A model generated the notes under the pieces. That model was not told where the DNA came from and ran no database searches. It saw only the letters and a list, made by a program, of their open reading frames with translations. Shown piece after piece: positions 1 to 21,590 of a DNA stretch of 64,000 nt. Origin of the DNA: Mansonella perstans (lineage: Eukaryota; Nematoda; Chromadorea; Rhabditida; Onchocercidae); assembly GCA_037074765.1 (NCBI GenBank), contig JBAMDO010000039.1, forward strand, positions 1-64,000. The letters run 5' to 3'. The first letter of the stretch is position 1. Each line of letters starts with the position of its first letter. The translations under genes and the position numbers were made by a program.

Positions 1-1145
1 AGTTATTTCTGGAAATGCCACATTTACTAATAAAATTAGGAGAAATACTTGTCTTACAAATTCATTAATTTCATTATCTAATAACTGATTAGTTTTTTCG
101 AGCTGTACATTAAATGCCTCTTCGGCGCGTTCCTTTATAGCCTGGAGTGAAAATTACATTAAAAAAAAGAATAGACATGATGAATTAGAATCGCAAATTT
201 AATAGGCACAATCACTTGATACAAAAAGTTTCTATGAAGTCTTATAAAAAATGAAATTAGAAAAAAGAAATTAAAAAAAAAGAACAAGAAATGAAAGTCT
301 TACAAGAAAGAAATGAAAACCCACCTGAAGTTCATGATCATCCGGATTTTTTCGTAACTTGTTGATAGCACAATCCAGTTCGTCTCGTTTGCCATCTACA
401 GATTTCAGTTCCTTGTTCACATTTTTGGCGTTTGTCTGTAAAAATTATGAATATTTTTAAATACGCGTTCACTTTATACTTCACTGCAGAAGTAAGAATT
501 CGAATCAATTAAATTAATTCCCATTAAAGTTACCTCAATCCATTCTTTCATAGGTTTTCCCGCTTTTTCTAACATGTTTGATCGAAATGAGCGATGTTTT
601 TGACCGGCGTTATCGAATACTTCCTTGGCTCTTTTTAGAACTAGCGCGTAAGAGTTATCTTCAATTTGATTACTATAGTTATAAAGTGCTTGGCCAACTT
701 TTTCGAATTTATTCATGCCACTGTCAGCGGTATCTTTTGAGATCTTCTGTTTCAGTTCAGTTGCCAAATTATCCTATAAAAATAAATGTGTCATGCTTAA
801 TTAGATTGATAAAGTTGTATTATTCGGCAGGGAATTTTTGTCTCATTGTGAAAGGCTATTTTTTTTTTGGACAGGCCTAAAAGAAAGTTTGGCTACTGTG
901 TGAAACGAAACAGCTAATAATGCTTGTTGGTGAAATATAAGATAAATATAAGACAAGATATAAGATAATATAAGATAAAAACAGGTATAACTTACGGTTA
1001 CCAAAGTATTTACAAGATCAACCAGTTTCTCAATTTGCTTTTTGAAATTATTGTAGAGCATAGTTTTCTCCTCATAATCTGCACTGTATACTGTTTTCGA
1101 ACCACCTGTTAGACGATAAGCAGCAGCCTTTACTTTGGTTGTCAT
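1..1145 (-). CDS. BAR-domain protein, 5' part (partial gene)
   Basis: Four exons chain in phase on the minus strand: 996..1145 (start ATG at 1145), 534..773, 325..435 and 58..141, each with GT-AG borders and each a whole number of codons (195 residues so far). The protein is charged and helical from its start, with an N-terminus MTTKVKAAAYRLTGG followed by long Lys/Glu-rich helices, as in the BAR domains of the amphiphysin/BIN/endophilin class, which dimerise and bend membranes. Segments such as FEKVGQALYNYSNQIEDN and AGKPMKEWIE suit that fold. A donor at 57/56 (GTAAGA) suggests the chain continues left of the window, so the C-terminus, including any SH3 domain, is not visible. The family call rests on overall pattern; the exact member is not identified. 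The gene is head-to-head with TGS1. Confidence 0.7.
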
Positions 1146-1827
1146 TTTGCTCGTTTCAACTTTTGTCTTTTTTTAAGAATTTAAATATCGTAATTCAAAC
1201 TGAAAATAAAAAATAAAGCTTCAATTCAATTCCTTAAACAGAAATATGTAATTGATTTCCCTATTTGATGGTCACAACAATAACTTACTTACTAATTTCA
1301 TCTGTTTTTTTTAAAAGATACACTTAAATTGGTCATTTTAATTTTAATCCTTATATACTGATAATCGCTATCTTTATCACTAGAATTTATATTCTGAAGA
1401 AGATATCTTCGGGGGAGCAAATTGACCCTTCTGAGCAGCAAAGAAGAGGTTAAATTTATGGATTATTTATGACGTGCAACACGTACCTACCCGTCAGTAA
1501 TATTAGTATGCAAAAAATGTTTTGCTGGAAAATATGTTAACTTATAAATCTAAAATTAATTTCTGAATTTATGCATAATACAAATTGTAAACCTGAAATT
1601 AATTTCTGGATTTATGCATAATACAGGTTATAGCACAATTGAGGTCATAGAATTGACCCCCTATCAGCTGTAGACCTTCAATCAATCAGTAAGACGTTGA
1701 TTTTCACTGTGAACGATCAAACGTAAACTATTTCTAGTTTTTCCAATAATGGTCAATTCTATGACCTCATCATTTCTGTGACCTCATAATCTTTGACCTC
1801 ATTTGTTTTTCCAATAATGGTCAATTC
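1146..1827. promoter_or_regulatory. Divergent intergenic region, BAR gene / TGS1
   Basis: About 680 bp separate the two divergent start regions, so promoters for both genes probably lie here. It contains a direct repeat of about 33 bp (1550-1582 and 1592-1625) and the repeated block described separately at 1738-1838. No TATA box or initiator can be assigned with confidence. Confidence 0.4.
1550..1625. repeat. Two-copy direct repeat, about 42-bp period
   Basis: The block around AATTAATTTCTGAATTTATG (1550-1582) recurs at 1592-1625 with a few substitutions. It is non-coding and lies upstream of TGS1. Confidence 0.75.

Positions 1828-1838
<11 letters not shown>
1738..1838. repeat. Direct repeat with recurrent GACCTCA motif
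   Basis: A stretch of about 32 bp starting TTTTTCCAATAATGGTCAAT and ending TATGACCTCAT occurs at about 1738-1769 and again at about 1806-1838. Additional TGACCTCA copies lie between them. TGACCT is also a nuclear receptor half-site, but that reading is speculative. The second copy overlaps the upstream-most in-frame ATG of TGS1 (1828). Confidence 0.7.
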
Positions 1839-8800
<6,962 letters not shown>

Positions 8801-11283
8801 CTGTCTTTACTGATGATGATTTTAGTGCTTTATTTTTATTTTTAATTTGTCATTTCTATGAAATAGCATCAGTATGAAGATTTTTTAAATTTGAAAGAAT
8901 TTTTCACTCTTCTATTGTTTTTAAACTTTTGTTATATCAGAGTTGTTTTTTTCTTTTTTTTTTTTAAATATGATGAGAGTAGCCATTTGCATCGACATCT
9001 AATCACTGTTACAGTTTATGTAATCAATCAGTATTACAGAGTGAATTGTCATTATGAATCGCATCTAAACAATTTTTGAAAAAGATTGTGTAATTTAAAG
9101 TGTTCTTTAAAAATTTTTTTAAAAGAATCTTCAAAGAATATTCTTCACTCATCTGCTGATATGTTATGATTGATACATTTGATGATGTTGAAAACAATCA
9201 TCACCGTCTTTACACATTTTTTGCTTCTACTTGATCATCTTACATGAAATACCTCATTATTATTTGTGCCTACTAAAGCGTAATAATTTATCACATTTAA
9301 TGTAATGTATAGCGATAGTGAGAATCATTTTCTATGATATTAATTTGTTCCCTTGAATGAGTAATATTTATGCTCTTAATGAAATGAAAAAATACCTCTC
9401 CATTCAAGTACAGTTTTTCGTTTTGCACAATACTAAACTGTGAAATTTTGTATTTATATTATGCCTATAAACGTTACATGACTATTTCACACGCTATCAC
9501 GTACGTTAAATAGACTTAACTTTATTTCACGTCCAACAGTAAAAGAAATAAAAAACATTCCAATAGATATCTGTCACCGACAAACAATACAGAATATAGT
9601 TTTTCTTTTTTCTTAACAGTACTTTATAATGATTCAGGAGCTCAAAATTATATTAAACAAAAACGACAAAATAGTTAGACAGTTTAAACAAAACTATAAT
9701 CTATTTAAAAATGCATGCTTACTTTGCAACAAAAAAAAAAAGCACTGCCTATTTAGAATCATTGATAAGTTAGAATTACATTTACCTGAAAAAAATTTGA
9801 CAATATGACATGCCATAAGGAATCTTTTTCTCATTACAACAAGGCATTATTAGTACAATTGACTTGTGTAATAAACTTTTGATATCAAATGGCAAAATAT
9901 TTCGAAAAACTTGAAAGATTTCAGACTTTTTTTTTGAATAAAACTAAAATTAAAACAGGAATAATATGGAGAAAATATGTTATAAAACACAACCCTCATC
10001 TTGAGTCTTTTGATAAATTTCCTGAATATCAATGTATGATAAATTTATTCTAACCATTCATATCAATTTGGACAAGTCTATACTGTTTCCATCACTATCC
10101 ACATACTTTGTTTGCAGTTTTGGGAGTTTGCATCCGAAGACATAAGCAAAATGATCAATGTGTGATATGATAAGAAGTATTGGACAACCTAGATTTTCAC
10201 TTATTATGTATTACGAACAGTAACAGCATGCCTGACCACCATGGGTATAATTCATTCCTGATGTCCTAAATAATGATAATCCTTATGCATCCCAATTTAT
10301 AACAACTTCGTTATCACAGTAACTCATCATATTTTCAGTATGTTTCTAAATATCTTATTAATTTTGGGATAAAGCTAAAATGTTTTAGTTGCAGTATTTT
10401 TTGTTTCAAATGTGATGAATTCCTAAATATCTTTAAGTTTAAAAAGAACACTTCTAGATAAGAATCTTCATGAATCTCTAAAAGCCTTAACACACCTACA
10501 TTACCACCGATCACAAAAATTATTAAACTGCTCCAGCAAAATATCCGAACCGAAGAGAGGAACAGTAAATAAAAGCTAACTTAATACTACTCATGCATAA
10601 TGATTTCAATTTTCCACTAACTTAAAACTTCTCTTTTTTCTCAACAAAACCCTCAATAACACTTGAAAATGCATTTGATGAATTCGTTCTCACTAAAGCT
10701 CACAAATTTGTACGATAAATTCAATAAGCAAATATTCGAAAGAAAAAAAAAAACAAACGTGCATCGAAAAATTATTTTATTTCTAAACAAAAGCTAATAA
10801 AAATATGACAAGCATAATAATACCTTCCTCAAAATCATTTTCATGGATTCCAAAAGTTTTCCAATATCAAAAAAAAGTTTTTTTTTGGAAAGAAGGGGAA
10901 GAAATAAGACGAGGAAAAGACCTGTAGGCAACAGAAAGTCTTCCCAAATGATTATTAATGTCCTCATACATTCATAATATATTCTTTACCCTTAAACATA
11001 AATCTTTTTATCGAAATAAGCGGAAGTTTCAACCTAACATCTATAATTGGTTAAGAATTCATTTGGTTATCAAGCACTGATATAAGTGGACTATTCCAAC
11101 ATACTATAACCTTTCTGCAGTAAAAAAAACCTTGCCTTCTATTTTCAAGGAACTCAATAGCATAAAATCACTTATAAATAACTGTTCACATCATCATCTT
11201 AATTTAAATAGTCCTCTTGCAATATTCAATTATTGCTTCATGTTTTACATAAGCTGATATCACTCATAAAAGATCAATTATCA
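8801..11283. other. Convergent intergenic region TGS1 / rpt-4
   Basis: About 2.5 kb of AT-rich sequence between the stop of TGS1 and the stop of rpt-4. It should hold the 3' UTRs of both genes. I see only short, low-complexity frames and no recognisable gene, tRNA or mobile element. Confidence 0.5.
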
Positions 11284-14597
<3,314 letters not shown>

Positions 14598-14900
14598 TTT
14601 AAATGTCTAAATATTCTTGAAATGAATTTAGAAATTGAAGAACTCTACGAGTACATCCGGTTAGTAACTTACCACCGGTAAATATAATTATTTTGACCAG
14701 TATTCAAAATGAACAAAATCAATGGAATTTCTCGATGTATACATATTTAGGTAAGAAGATATCTTATATAATAAACACCTGTCACCTGTCACTAAACCAA
14801 ATTATATTTATCCTATTTTACGCCCACTTATGTTTCATTTACCATTAATAACACACTTAATAATTGAAAAGCTACTACCTCATAAAACACAAAAGAAGTA

Positions 14901-15122
14901 AAATAAATCCATGCAGAGATGTGACTAATGAAATCAGTAAGTAAGTCCGCGATATCCCGTGACCATATGACCCCGTAGGGGAAGATTCTACAACAAGGTT
15001 TACTTCGAGCCGCAAAAACGAAAATAAATACATATAGAGATGTGACTGATGAAATCAGTAAGCCCGCGATGTCCCGTAACCATGTGATCCCATACGGGAA
15101 GCAAGATTTACTTCGAGCCGCA
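14901..15122. repeat. Two diverged copies of a ~121-bp GC-richer element
   Basis: A block with GAGATGTGACTAATGAAATC, CCGCGATATCCCGTGACCAT and TTTACTTCGAGCCGCA occurs at about 14901-15015 and again at about 15022-15122 with scattered substitutions and small indels. Its base composition is distinctly richer in GC than its surroundings. It lies upstream of the rpt-4 start. It could be a small mobile-element remnant or structured RNA; neither is shown. Confidence 0.75.
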
Positions 15123-15217
15123 CCGCACAACTCATGCCACCCTCTAACATTGTGTCATTATCTCCAACCCCTGGCGTCTACGGTTTTGACATACTCTTTT
15201 CGTCTCGAATATCAACA

Positions 15218-15332
15218 AGCATTACTTACCTCGAGAGTGGTACCGGGAATTAGGAATCTAGCACTACTTATCTCGGGAGAGGTACTGGGAATTAGGAATC
15301 TAGCATTGCTTACTTTGGGAGAAATACTGGGC
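15218..15332. repeat. 42-bp tandem repeat, nearly three copies
   Basis: Copies begin at 15218, 15260 and 15302, with shared GGTACTGGGAATTAGGAATC-like cores and CTTACCTCGAGAG-like parts. The third copy is incomplete. The block directly follows the 121-bp duplicated element and shares its higher GC content. Confidence 0.85.
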
Positions 15333-16267
15333 TTTTTTTTTTGTATTATAAACTGAGAAATGCGTTGTATGTTTAAATTTAATGATCTGTAATGTCTGGC
15401 AAATTTGTAGGAAATTCCGAAAATTTACTTCAAGCCCCTTTTTTTTGAAGACAGCCGAACATTCGGTTATCCCAGATATTGGACAAACCAAGCATCTGAA
15501 AAAGGCCGAATATTCGATTGCTCCAAACTTACACAATACAGTAACTGTCTTGCTACTATTTAAATTTAACTGTTATTTTAAATTGAAACCTAAAATATTA
15601 ATAACTGCAAAGTACATGATATTTTGCAGACATTACCACAAGAAGCTAATAATATTAGTTTTCTAATAGTAAATTATAAGTTTGACTGTTTTCTGCATTG
15701 TTGCAGATGTTAATTTTTAGGTCACAATATTTTCTTATCTAATTCAAGAATTGCTAATAATCATCTAGAAATATATCCTGTTCTTTATCGATATTTTATT
15801 ATAGCAAATGATTTACTGCCAAAGATTATGTTAATGAGCTATTAAAATTTAACCATAAGAAACTAATAAGTTATCAGTTCATCCTTTCCAGTTCACAAAC
15901 CACTGCTTGTTAGCAATTACTTAATAAAACTTTTTCCATAGTTTCTTTTCCGTACCTTTATTGTAGGATTTCAAAAATGTATATTATACGTATACTGTTG
16001 CACAATCGTAGCCAATAAGCAAAAGTTACTTGATGAATTGTTCAATAAAAAATTAAAAGGACATTTCAAAAATCTTGCTACATTCAACAACAGATAGTTT
16101 TTGATGATCGATAAAGCCAGGTTTGCATGATAAATCACACTAACTGATAGTTCAAACAGTCAAATCGCTCCGTCAAACTATCCTAAAATTATTAAGGAAC
16201 AAAGAAATTATGGTACCATATAAGCATATAAGAAACTTTTTGTGATTTATTAATGTGCATTCATGTT

Positions 16268-16395
16268 CGTTCTTCAGGCTTTTTGTACATTATCGAAAGG
16301 ACTGTCATCCGTTCTTCAGGCTTTTTGTACATTAATCGAAAGGACTGTCATCCGTTCTTCAGGCTTTTTGTACATTAATCGAAAGGACTGTCATT
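16268..16395. repeat. Three tandem copies of a 42-43-bp unit
   Basis: The unit CGTTCTTCAGGCTTTTTGTA followed by CATTAATCGAAAGGACTGTC starts at 16268, 16310 and 16353. The copies are virtually identical apart from one missing A in the first. The block is non-coding and lies downstream of the GTF3C5 stop. Confidence 0.95.
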
Positions 16396-16858
16396 CTACA
16401 CTCTAGCATTTTTTCTCCTTCAGCATTATGAGCAAGTGTAATCAATTTAATATCGACTTTTGAATCTCCTACGCCGAAAGCTTCAAAATTTATCTGATGA
16501 AATTATCTTTGCCTTCCCTTCTGCGGTCTTTCATAGCGAAATGCAGCTCCTTTCGAGAATAATTTTATTGATGTTTGCAGTTTTTTTTTCAATCAAAAAT
16601 CTGACAACTGCTGCATTATGTTCTTTCGCATCTTTATTATATTTAAGTAAGTGAATTAAATTTAAATTGGTTTCTGTCGATTCTTATAAACTTGCCAATA
16701 TAGGTAATTCATATTCATATAATTTGTGTCCTCGATTTTTACAATCTTGACAAAGACAGTTTCATGGATATTTCCTTCTCACCGAGGTAATATTTGGCTC
16801 CAACTTGGATTATCCAAAAATATTAGAAAATTTTCTTATGGTTGGTGCTTCGTTCTGT

Positions 16859-19800
16859 TTACCAATCTTCTTCAATTTCATCTGGTATCCCCTCCTCTTC
16901 CTCGATTTGACTGCTCAGTTTCTTGACATCTTCTTTAATAGCGTCACGAATCTGATCAACAGCTTTCTGTAATACATATGTTGAAATAAAAAATCAATCA
17001 CAGCAATAATGCTTGTCATCGCAACTCAAAAAAAAAATTTTACGATTACTTTCAACTAGATTACTTTTAAAGAAACTCTTTTTCTCCAATCAAAACAGTG
17101 AAAGAAAAAACGAATTTCACAAAAATGATATAAGAAATATAGAAAACGAAATATCACAACAATTAAAAATTAAGAACACTAATTAAACAATCGAAAAAAC
17201 TACCACTGAGCAAAAAAAAATACAATTAAGTTAAAAACGGGTAATAAAACTTGGCTTGCATTTCCTGATTGATTGTTTTATTGTAAAATTCGAAAAAATC
17301 ATAGAGAATTACCGGCGGTAACCATCCGTTTTGCGGATTAGCTCTTTCACTGTGTGCAAAAAATTCCTTTCGCACAATTTCTTCAGCAATTGGAAGCTTC
17401 ACATCACATATGCAATACCACATTTGTCGCACACGAGGAAGCTCTCCTACAAACGGGAAAAAATATATTGAAAATTCTACATGAATGGCACAAGTAAGAG
17501 AGTTATTATTTTTTATTAAATATTATTTTGGCCAAGACAAATGGTCTAACATTGATCTCGAGTAGATAAGTTAATTTGAACCAAATGATTAAAATCTATT
17601 AGCTAGGGCGGAAACTATCTTTACTTTCACGGAATATCGGATTATTGAAATTGATGACAAGATAATCATTTATGTCTACAAGAATTTGTCATAAATTACC
17701 AGGTGTATATGTATAATCGATATGCTCATCTGTAAGAAAACTATATGTCGACGGAATCGCTGGTGTTAGCGATGAAACGCTTGTGACCGAAGCGTGACCT
17801 TGCCGTTCACTATTTTTCTATAATCGGAGTTTACGTGAAATGAATCCATCTAATATAGCCAATTCATATTATGAAGACTTCGATTAAAATTTATTAATCC
17901 CAAATGAAATACAATAGTGGATTAACGGAAAAGACAGAAGGCTGTAATATAAAAGATAAAAATCCTAGAATATAGTTGAACATGATGGAACAAATAGATA
18001 TGAAGATGTCGTGAAAAAGCAAATTAATACATACTGTTACAATCTTCAAACGCTGCCTCTCGGGTATCTTAGCATGTTGTCGAAACGTTACCATAACTGA
18101 CTGATACTGTTTTGCCTGCAACAAACAGATATATATTTAATTAAATAGAATAACACCACATTAAGACATACATTTGGATCAACTCTTGGGTCATATCCGA
18201 AGCGGCACCACAAACGTCCCCATGGTCCATTCAAAATGTAAAATGCATATTTTTGTAGTAGTGTTCTGAAAAATAAAATCATTACGAAAGTTGTTTGGAA
18301 AAGCAGACAAGTTAATATATGATTTCTTCACCTATCTCTGCAATAACTTCCGCAGGAAACTACTTCTACGGAGTAGTAACACCTTCACGATGGTTCTACA
18401 TTTTATTACCTCATAAGAGTTACACTCGATACTTACTTTATTAAACCATCATCAAGCCCTGTTTTCTTAAGAATACCCACTCTAGTCCACATTGGTCGTT
18501 CTTCGAACAATTCCTGCAGCAAACGATGAGGTTCGTCGTTTTTACACCTACAAGCATCATTACAAAATATTTTCACATAAAATTTTTCATGTTTGCTGAA
18601 TGCTCTAAATCTTAAATTCTGTGCAGTGACTAGACCGTTCTTATTGCGATCGCATTTATAATTTATCAGATTCCCGCGATCATGCCATTCCCGAAGACGT
18701 GCTGGCAGTATTAATGACTTGATTCCCGTAAATTGCAGTTTTTTTCAAATAAAAGAAACAAAGTAATATTCTTACAAAAACAACAAGAGTTTTAAAGCTG
18801 TAAGTTACTGAAATAATCTGATGTTATTTCTAAATTATTGAAGTACTAAACCTAATGTTTGCATCATTGACCGCCTCTTCAGTAGGCTGTTTCGGAAACT
18901 CGGCAGTTGAATGCACTGTTATAGATAATGCTTTCCTTTCCGATCGTAAACCTGGAAAATTAACAATTCGAAAGATTTAACTCACTGAATTACTTTGTTG
19001 GAATAGCTTTATGATGCTTATAATACTAGTTTCTCTAATGTTCAAGTTTGACAACTGGGCTTTATTGAATTCCCCATCTCTACATCCACTTGGCAACTTC
19101 AGAAAAATTTTCTCTGCAAAAATTTATCCAATTGGAAAAAAACTGAATTGACTTTGTCCGTGTCCAGCGCTTTTTCGTTTCATTTTTTCTGGTGAAAAAT
19201 CAGTTTCTTTGCATAATAACTTGGACGATGGCAATGAATACCTGCAAATAATGAAATTGAAAGAAAAATTTTAAATAAATGCCCTTTTCCTAATGTTAAC
19301 TATAATTTAACAGTAGGCAAAAAACGCAAAATGCTTATATTTGTTGCTCTATATGAAATTTGCTACAGTAGCTTCAGCTACAGGAAATACTTCAATTGCT
19401 TTAACGGTGAATGCAATAAAATTTTTGTATGATTAAAATCCAGTTCCTATAAGAGAAAAGTTCTACCTTGAGTACTGATAAGGTGGGAGATGTAAGGGTG
19501 TGTGAAGTTCATTTTCAGGTTGATTCCACCATGAGAGTGCGCCTGGAAGATCTAAAGGTATCAATTTCGGTACCTGAAAGACCGAAAATTTAAAATCAAA
19601 CAAATTTATCAATATTAATAGTTCTTTTCGCTACAATTGAAATGATGCTCAACATTTGCAACGCTGTTATACTTTACTCACTACCAAACAGCTTTTACCT
19701 GATAAATCAACAAGAAATAAAATAGGTATAATACTGTAAATCTTGATAAAAAATATCAATAATATAAATTTTTATTCACAACTATTTGGAAAACATATTT

Positions 19801-20668
19801 TACAAGTCAGTTTAAGAACTGTGAATATAAACTTACTAAATTTTCAAAACATCCCGGGAATGCTTCGCTCTGACGAATGGGTAAATAGTGGAAATCACAC
19901 ATGGATTTAAATGTGTACACTGTTGAGACCTGTAATTTTTTTTTTAAAATCTTTGTAAACTGCTTGAAACTCTCAACCCAAGAAAATCTAATTCTAACGC
20001 CTTTATTTCTAGTAAAAAAATTGAGTCTAACAATCGTAATAGCAATCTGAAAGTACCATTCCAATCACTTTTGCTTGCACACAGTCTGGATCAGACTTTT
20101 TGCGACGTACAGTTGCAACACATAACACTGTACCGGTACTACCGAATGACTTCTCGGCCGATCCTCTCTCTGATACTAAAGCATTTGCGTAGAGATTTTT
20201 TGGGTGATGTCGCAGTTCAAGCGGACGACCAGCAAAATGATTCTGCAAGAAGACCAGTTGAGCACAATGATTATAAGGAACTTATTTGACCTACTACGGA
20301 TCTTGCGCATTGATCATTCAAAAGAGTGCAGTATTAAAATGTAAACAAAGATAAAGGAATATAATGCTTTATATGCATTTGAGCATATTTTCATGTGCCA
20401 AAAAGATGAAAAATGGCAAATCGATCAGAGATATTAATTTTCAGATTTAAAAATTTCAAAGAGTAGTAACAATGGCAAGTAGGAAAAATTTAGGATGAGA
20501 AAAGAAATGAATTATACGAAAGTTTTAATTTAATTATTTTACACTTACCATATTAATAGTTGCAGCACCACCCAAAGTTTCCATCGCTTTTTCAGCATTT
20601 TTTACCACTCCTGGATATGCTACAACAACATATTCTGGTAATTTTTCCGTACTTGTTGATGGCCACAT
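16859..20668 (-). CDS. GTF3C5: General transcription factor 3C subunit 5 (TFIIIC)
   Basis: TFIIIC recruits RNA polymerase III by binding the A and B boxes of tRNA genes; subunit 5 (human TFIIIC63, yeast Tfc1/tau95 family) belongs to the A-box-binding part. Twelve exons chain in phase: 20549..20668, 20057..20242, 19837..19929, 19467..19573, 19153..19241, 18852..18951, 18437..18547, 18172..18265, 18035..18115, 17700..17817, 17313..17446, 16859..16966, giving 446 residues (human about 519). Diagnostic parts are the N-terminal VVVAYPGVVKNAEKAMETLGG, HFAGRPLELRHHP, FEERPMWTRVGILKKTGL, and the family hallmark NGPWGRLWCRFGYDPR. The C-terminus is acidic (EEEEGIPDEIEEDW), also typical. Start ATG 20668 gives MWPSTSTEKLPEY. 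The gene diverges from gna-1. Confidence 0.95.
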
Positions 20669-20852
20669 CTTCTGCAACAAAGAAATACAACAACAAGAGC
20701 TGGAAATTATTTCCTAAATAAACGAAAGAAAAGAAAGAAAGAAAGTATAGTATCGATAAAATATCCAAATGTGGGTATGTTCAGCAAAGAAAATCATTGA
20801 TAATTTATAAGGAAACAATATTATTTTTCACAATTTAAATTTCAACAAGATC

Positions 20853-20900
20853 ATATGGTCAGTCTTATGGTCAGTCTTATGGTCAGTCATATGGCCAATC
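20853..20900. repeat. Four copies of a 12-bp unit (ATGGTCAGTCTT)
   Basis: The units at 20853, 20865, 20877 and 20889 differ at only a few positions. They lie about 190 bp upstream of the GTF3C5 start codon. Confidence 0.9.
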
Positions 20901-21116
20901 TTGTTCCCAGAATGAACTATTGGACTGGACTGAACATAAGGTATTGGAATGTAGTGGTCACTCTTGCTCTTGAACCCTAACTTAACTTTACATTATATGA
21001 CCCCTTCTAGTCATGACAAGATGCAGTATTCCACCGAATTTCATGTTGTTGTACAGCACATACAGTTCTGTGCAACTTGCTCTTCATGTTTGAAAAAGAA
21101 AATTAGAGATAATGTA

Positions 21117-21320
21117 TAATGATGAGATTGAGATAATTGTTGAGAATATAGGATGAGATTGAAAGTATTGGAGAGGGAGGGAGAGATTGAAAGTATTGAA
21201 GAGAGAGAGAAATAAAGGATGAGAATGAAAGTGTTGAAGAGAGAGAAAAATATAGGATGAGATTGAAAATATTGAAGAGAGAGGCAGAGATAGATTGGAA
21301 AATAGTATTTTGTTATGAGT
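21117..21320. repeat. Purine-rich imperfect tandem repeat array
   Basis: Imperfect copies of GATGAGATTGAAAGTATTGA followed by AGAGAGAGA repeat about every 40-60 bp. One strand is almost purely A and G, so the block is polypurine/polypyrimidine. The long minus-strand frames here are products of the repeat. Confidence 0.85.
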
Positions 21321-21590
21321 AAGTGAGAACAAAAAAGAATTGTTATTACTAAGGGACGTGCAGAGAGTACGAAAAGAGGAAACAATAATGGTTTATACGT
21401 ACTGGATTATATTTGGTCAATAAATGTGGTTCAGAGGTTAAAGGTTATCCTTTGAAAAGGTCAGTTATTGGTTGTTATTGTACGGAAAGTGAGTTGTTGT
21501 ATTACCATTTAGGTTATGTTTTTTTTTTTTTTTTTTTTTTTTTTTTATTCATTATAGATTAATTAATAATTAAGGCTAAATTTTGGCGTA

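Larger units (their letters stand above)
14598..16858. other. Intergenic region rpt-4 / GTF3C5 with local repeats
   Basis: This region holds the upstream sequence of rpt-4 and the 3' region of GTF3C5, both minus-strand genes. Reading down from the GTF3C5 stop at 16859, an AATAAA (TTTATT on plus at 16633-16638) lies about 220 nt downstream. Three separate repeat blocks are listed individually. No coding exon is supported. Confidence 0.5.
20669..21590. promoter_or_regulatory. Divergent intergenic region GTF3C5 / gna-1
   Basis: About 920 bp between two divergent starts. It holds a 12-bp tandem repeat, a purine-rich repeat array and a long T-run (about 21520-21546) followed by TTCATTATAG, which could serve as a trans-splice acceptor for gna-1. 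Promoter elements cannot be pinned down. Confidence 0.4.

Noticed and set aside
16268..16395. CRISPR-like array
   Set aside because: There are only three contiguous copies with no unique spacers, in an intron-rich animal genome.
17226..17312. Read-through C-terminus of GTF3C5
   Set aside because: A donor at 17312 joins in phase to the exon 16859..16966 with the acidic tail typical of the family.
21041..21385. Long minus-strand frames in the 21-kb repeat
   Set aside because: They are Ser/Leu/Phe repeats created by the purine-rich array and are open in more than one frame.
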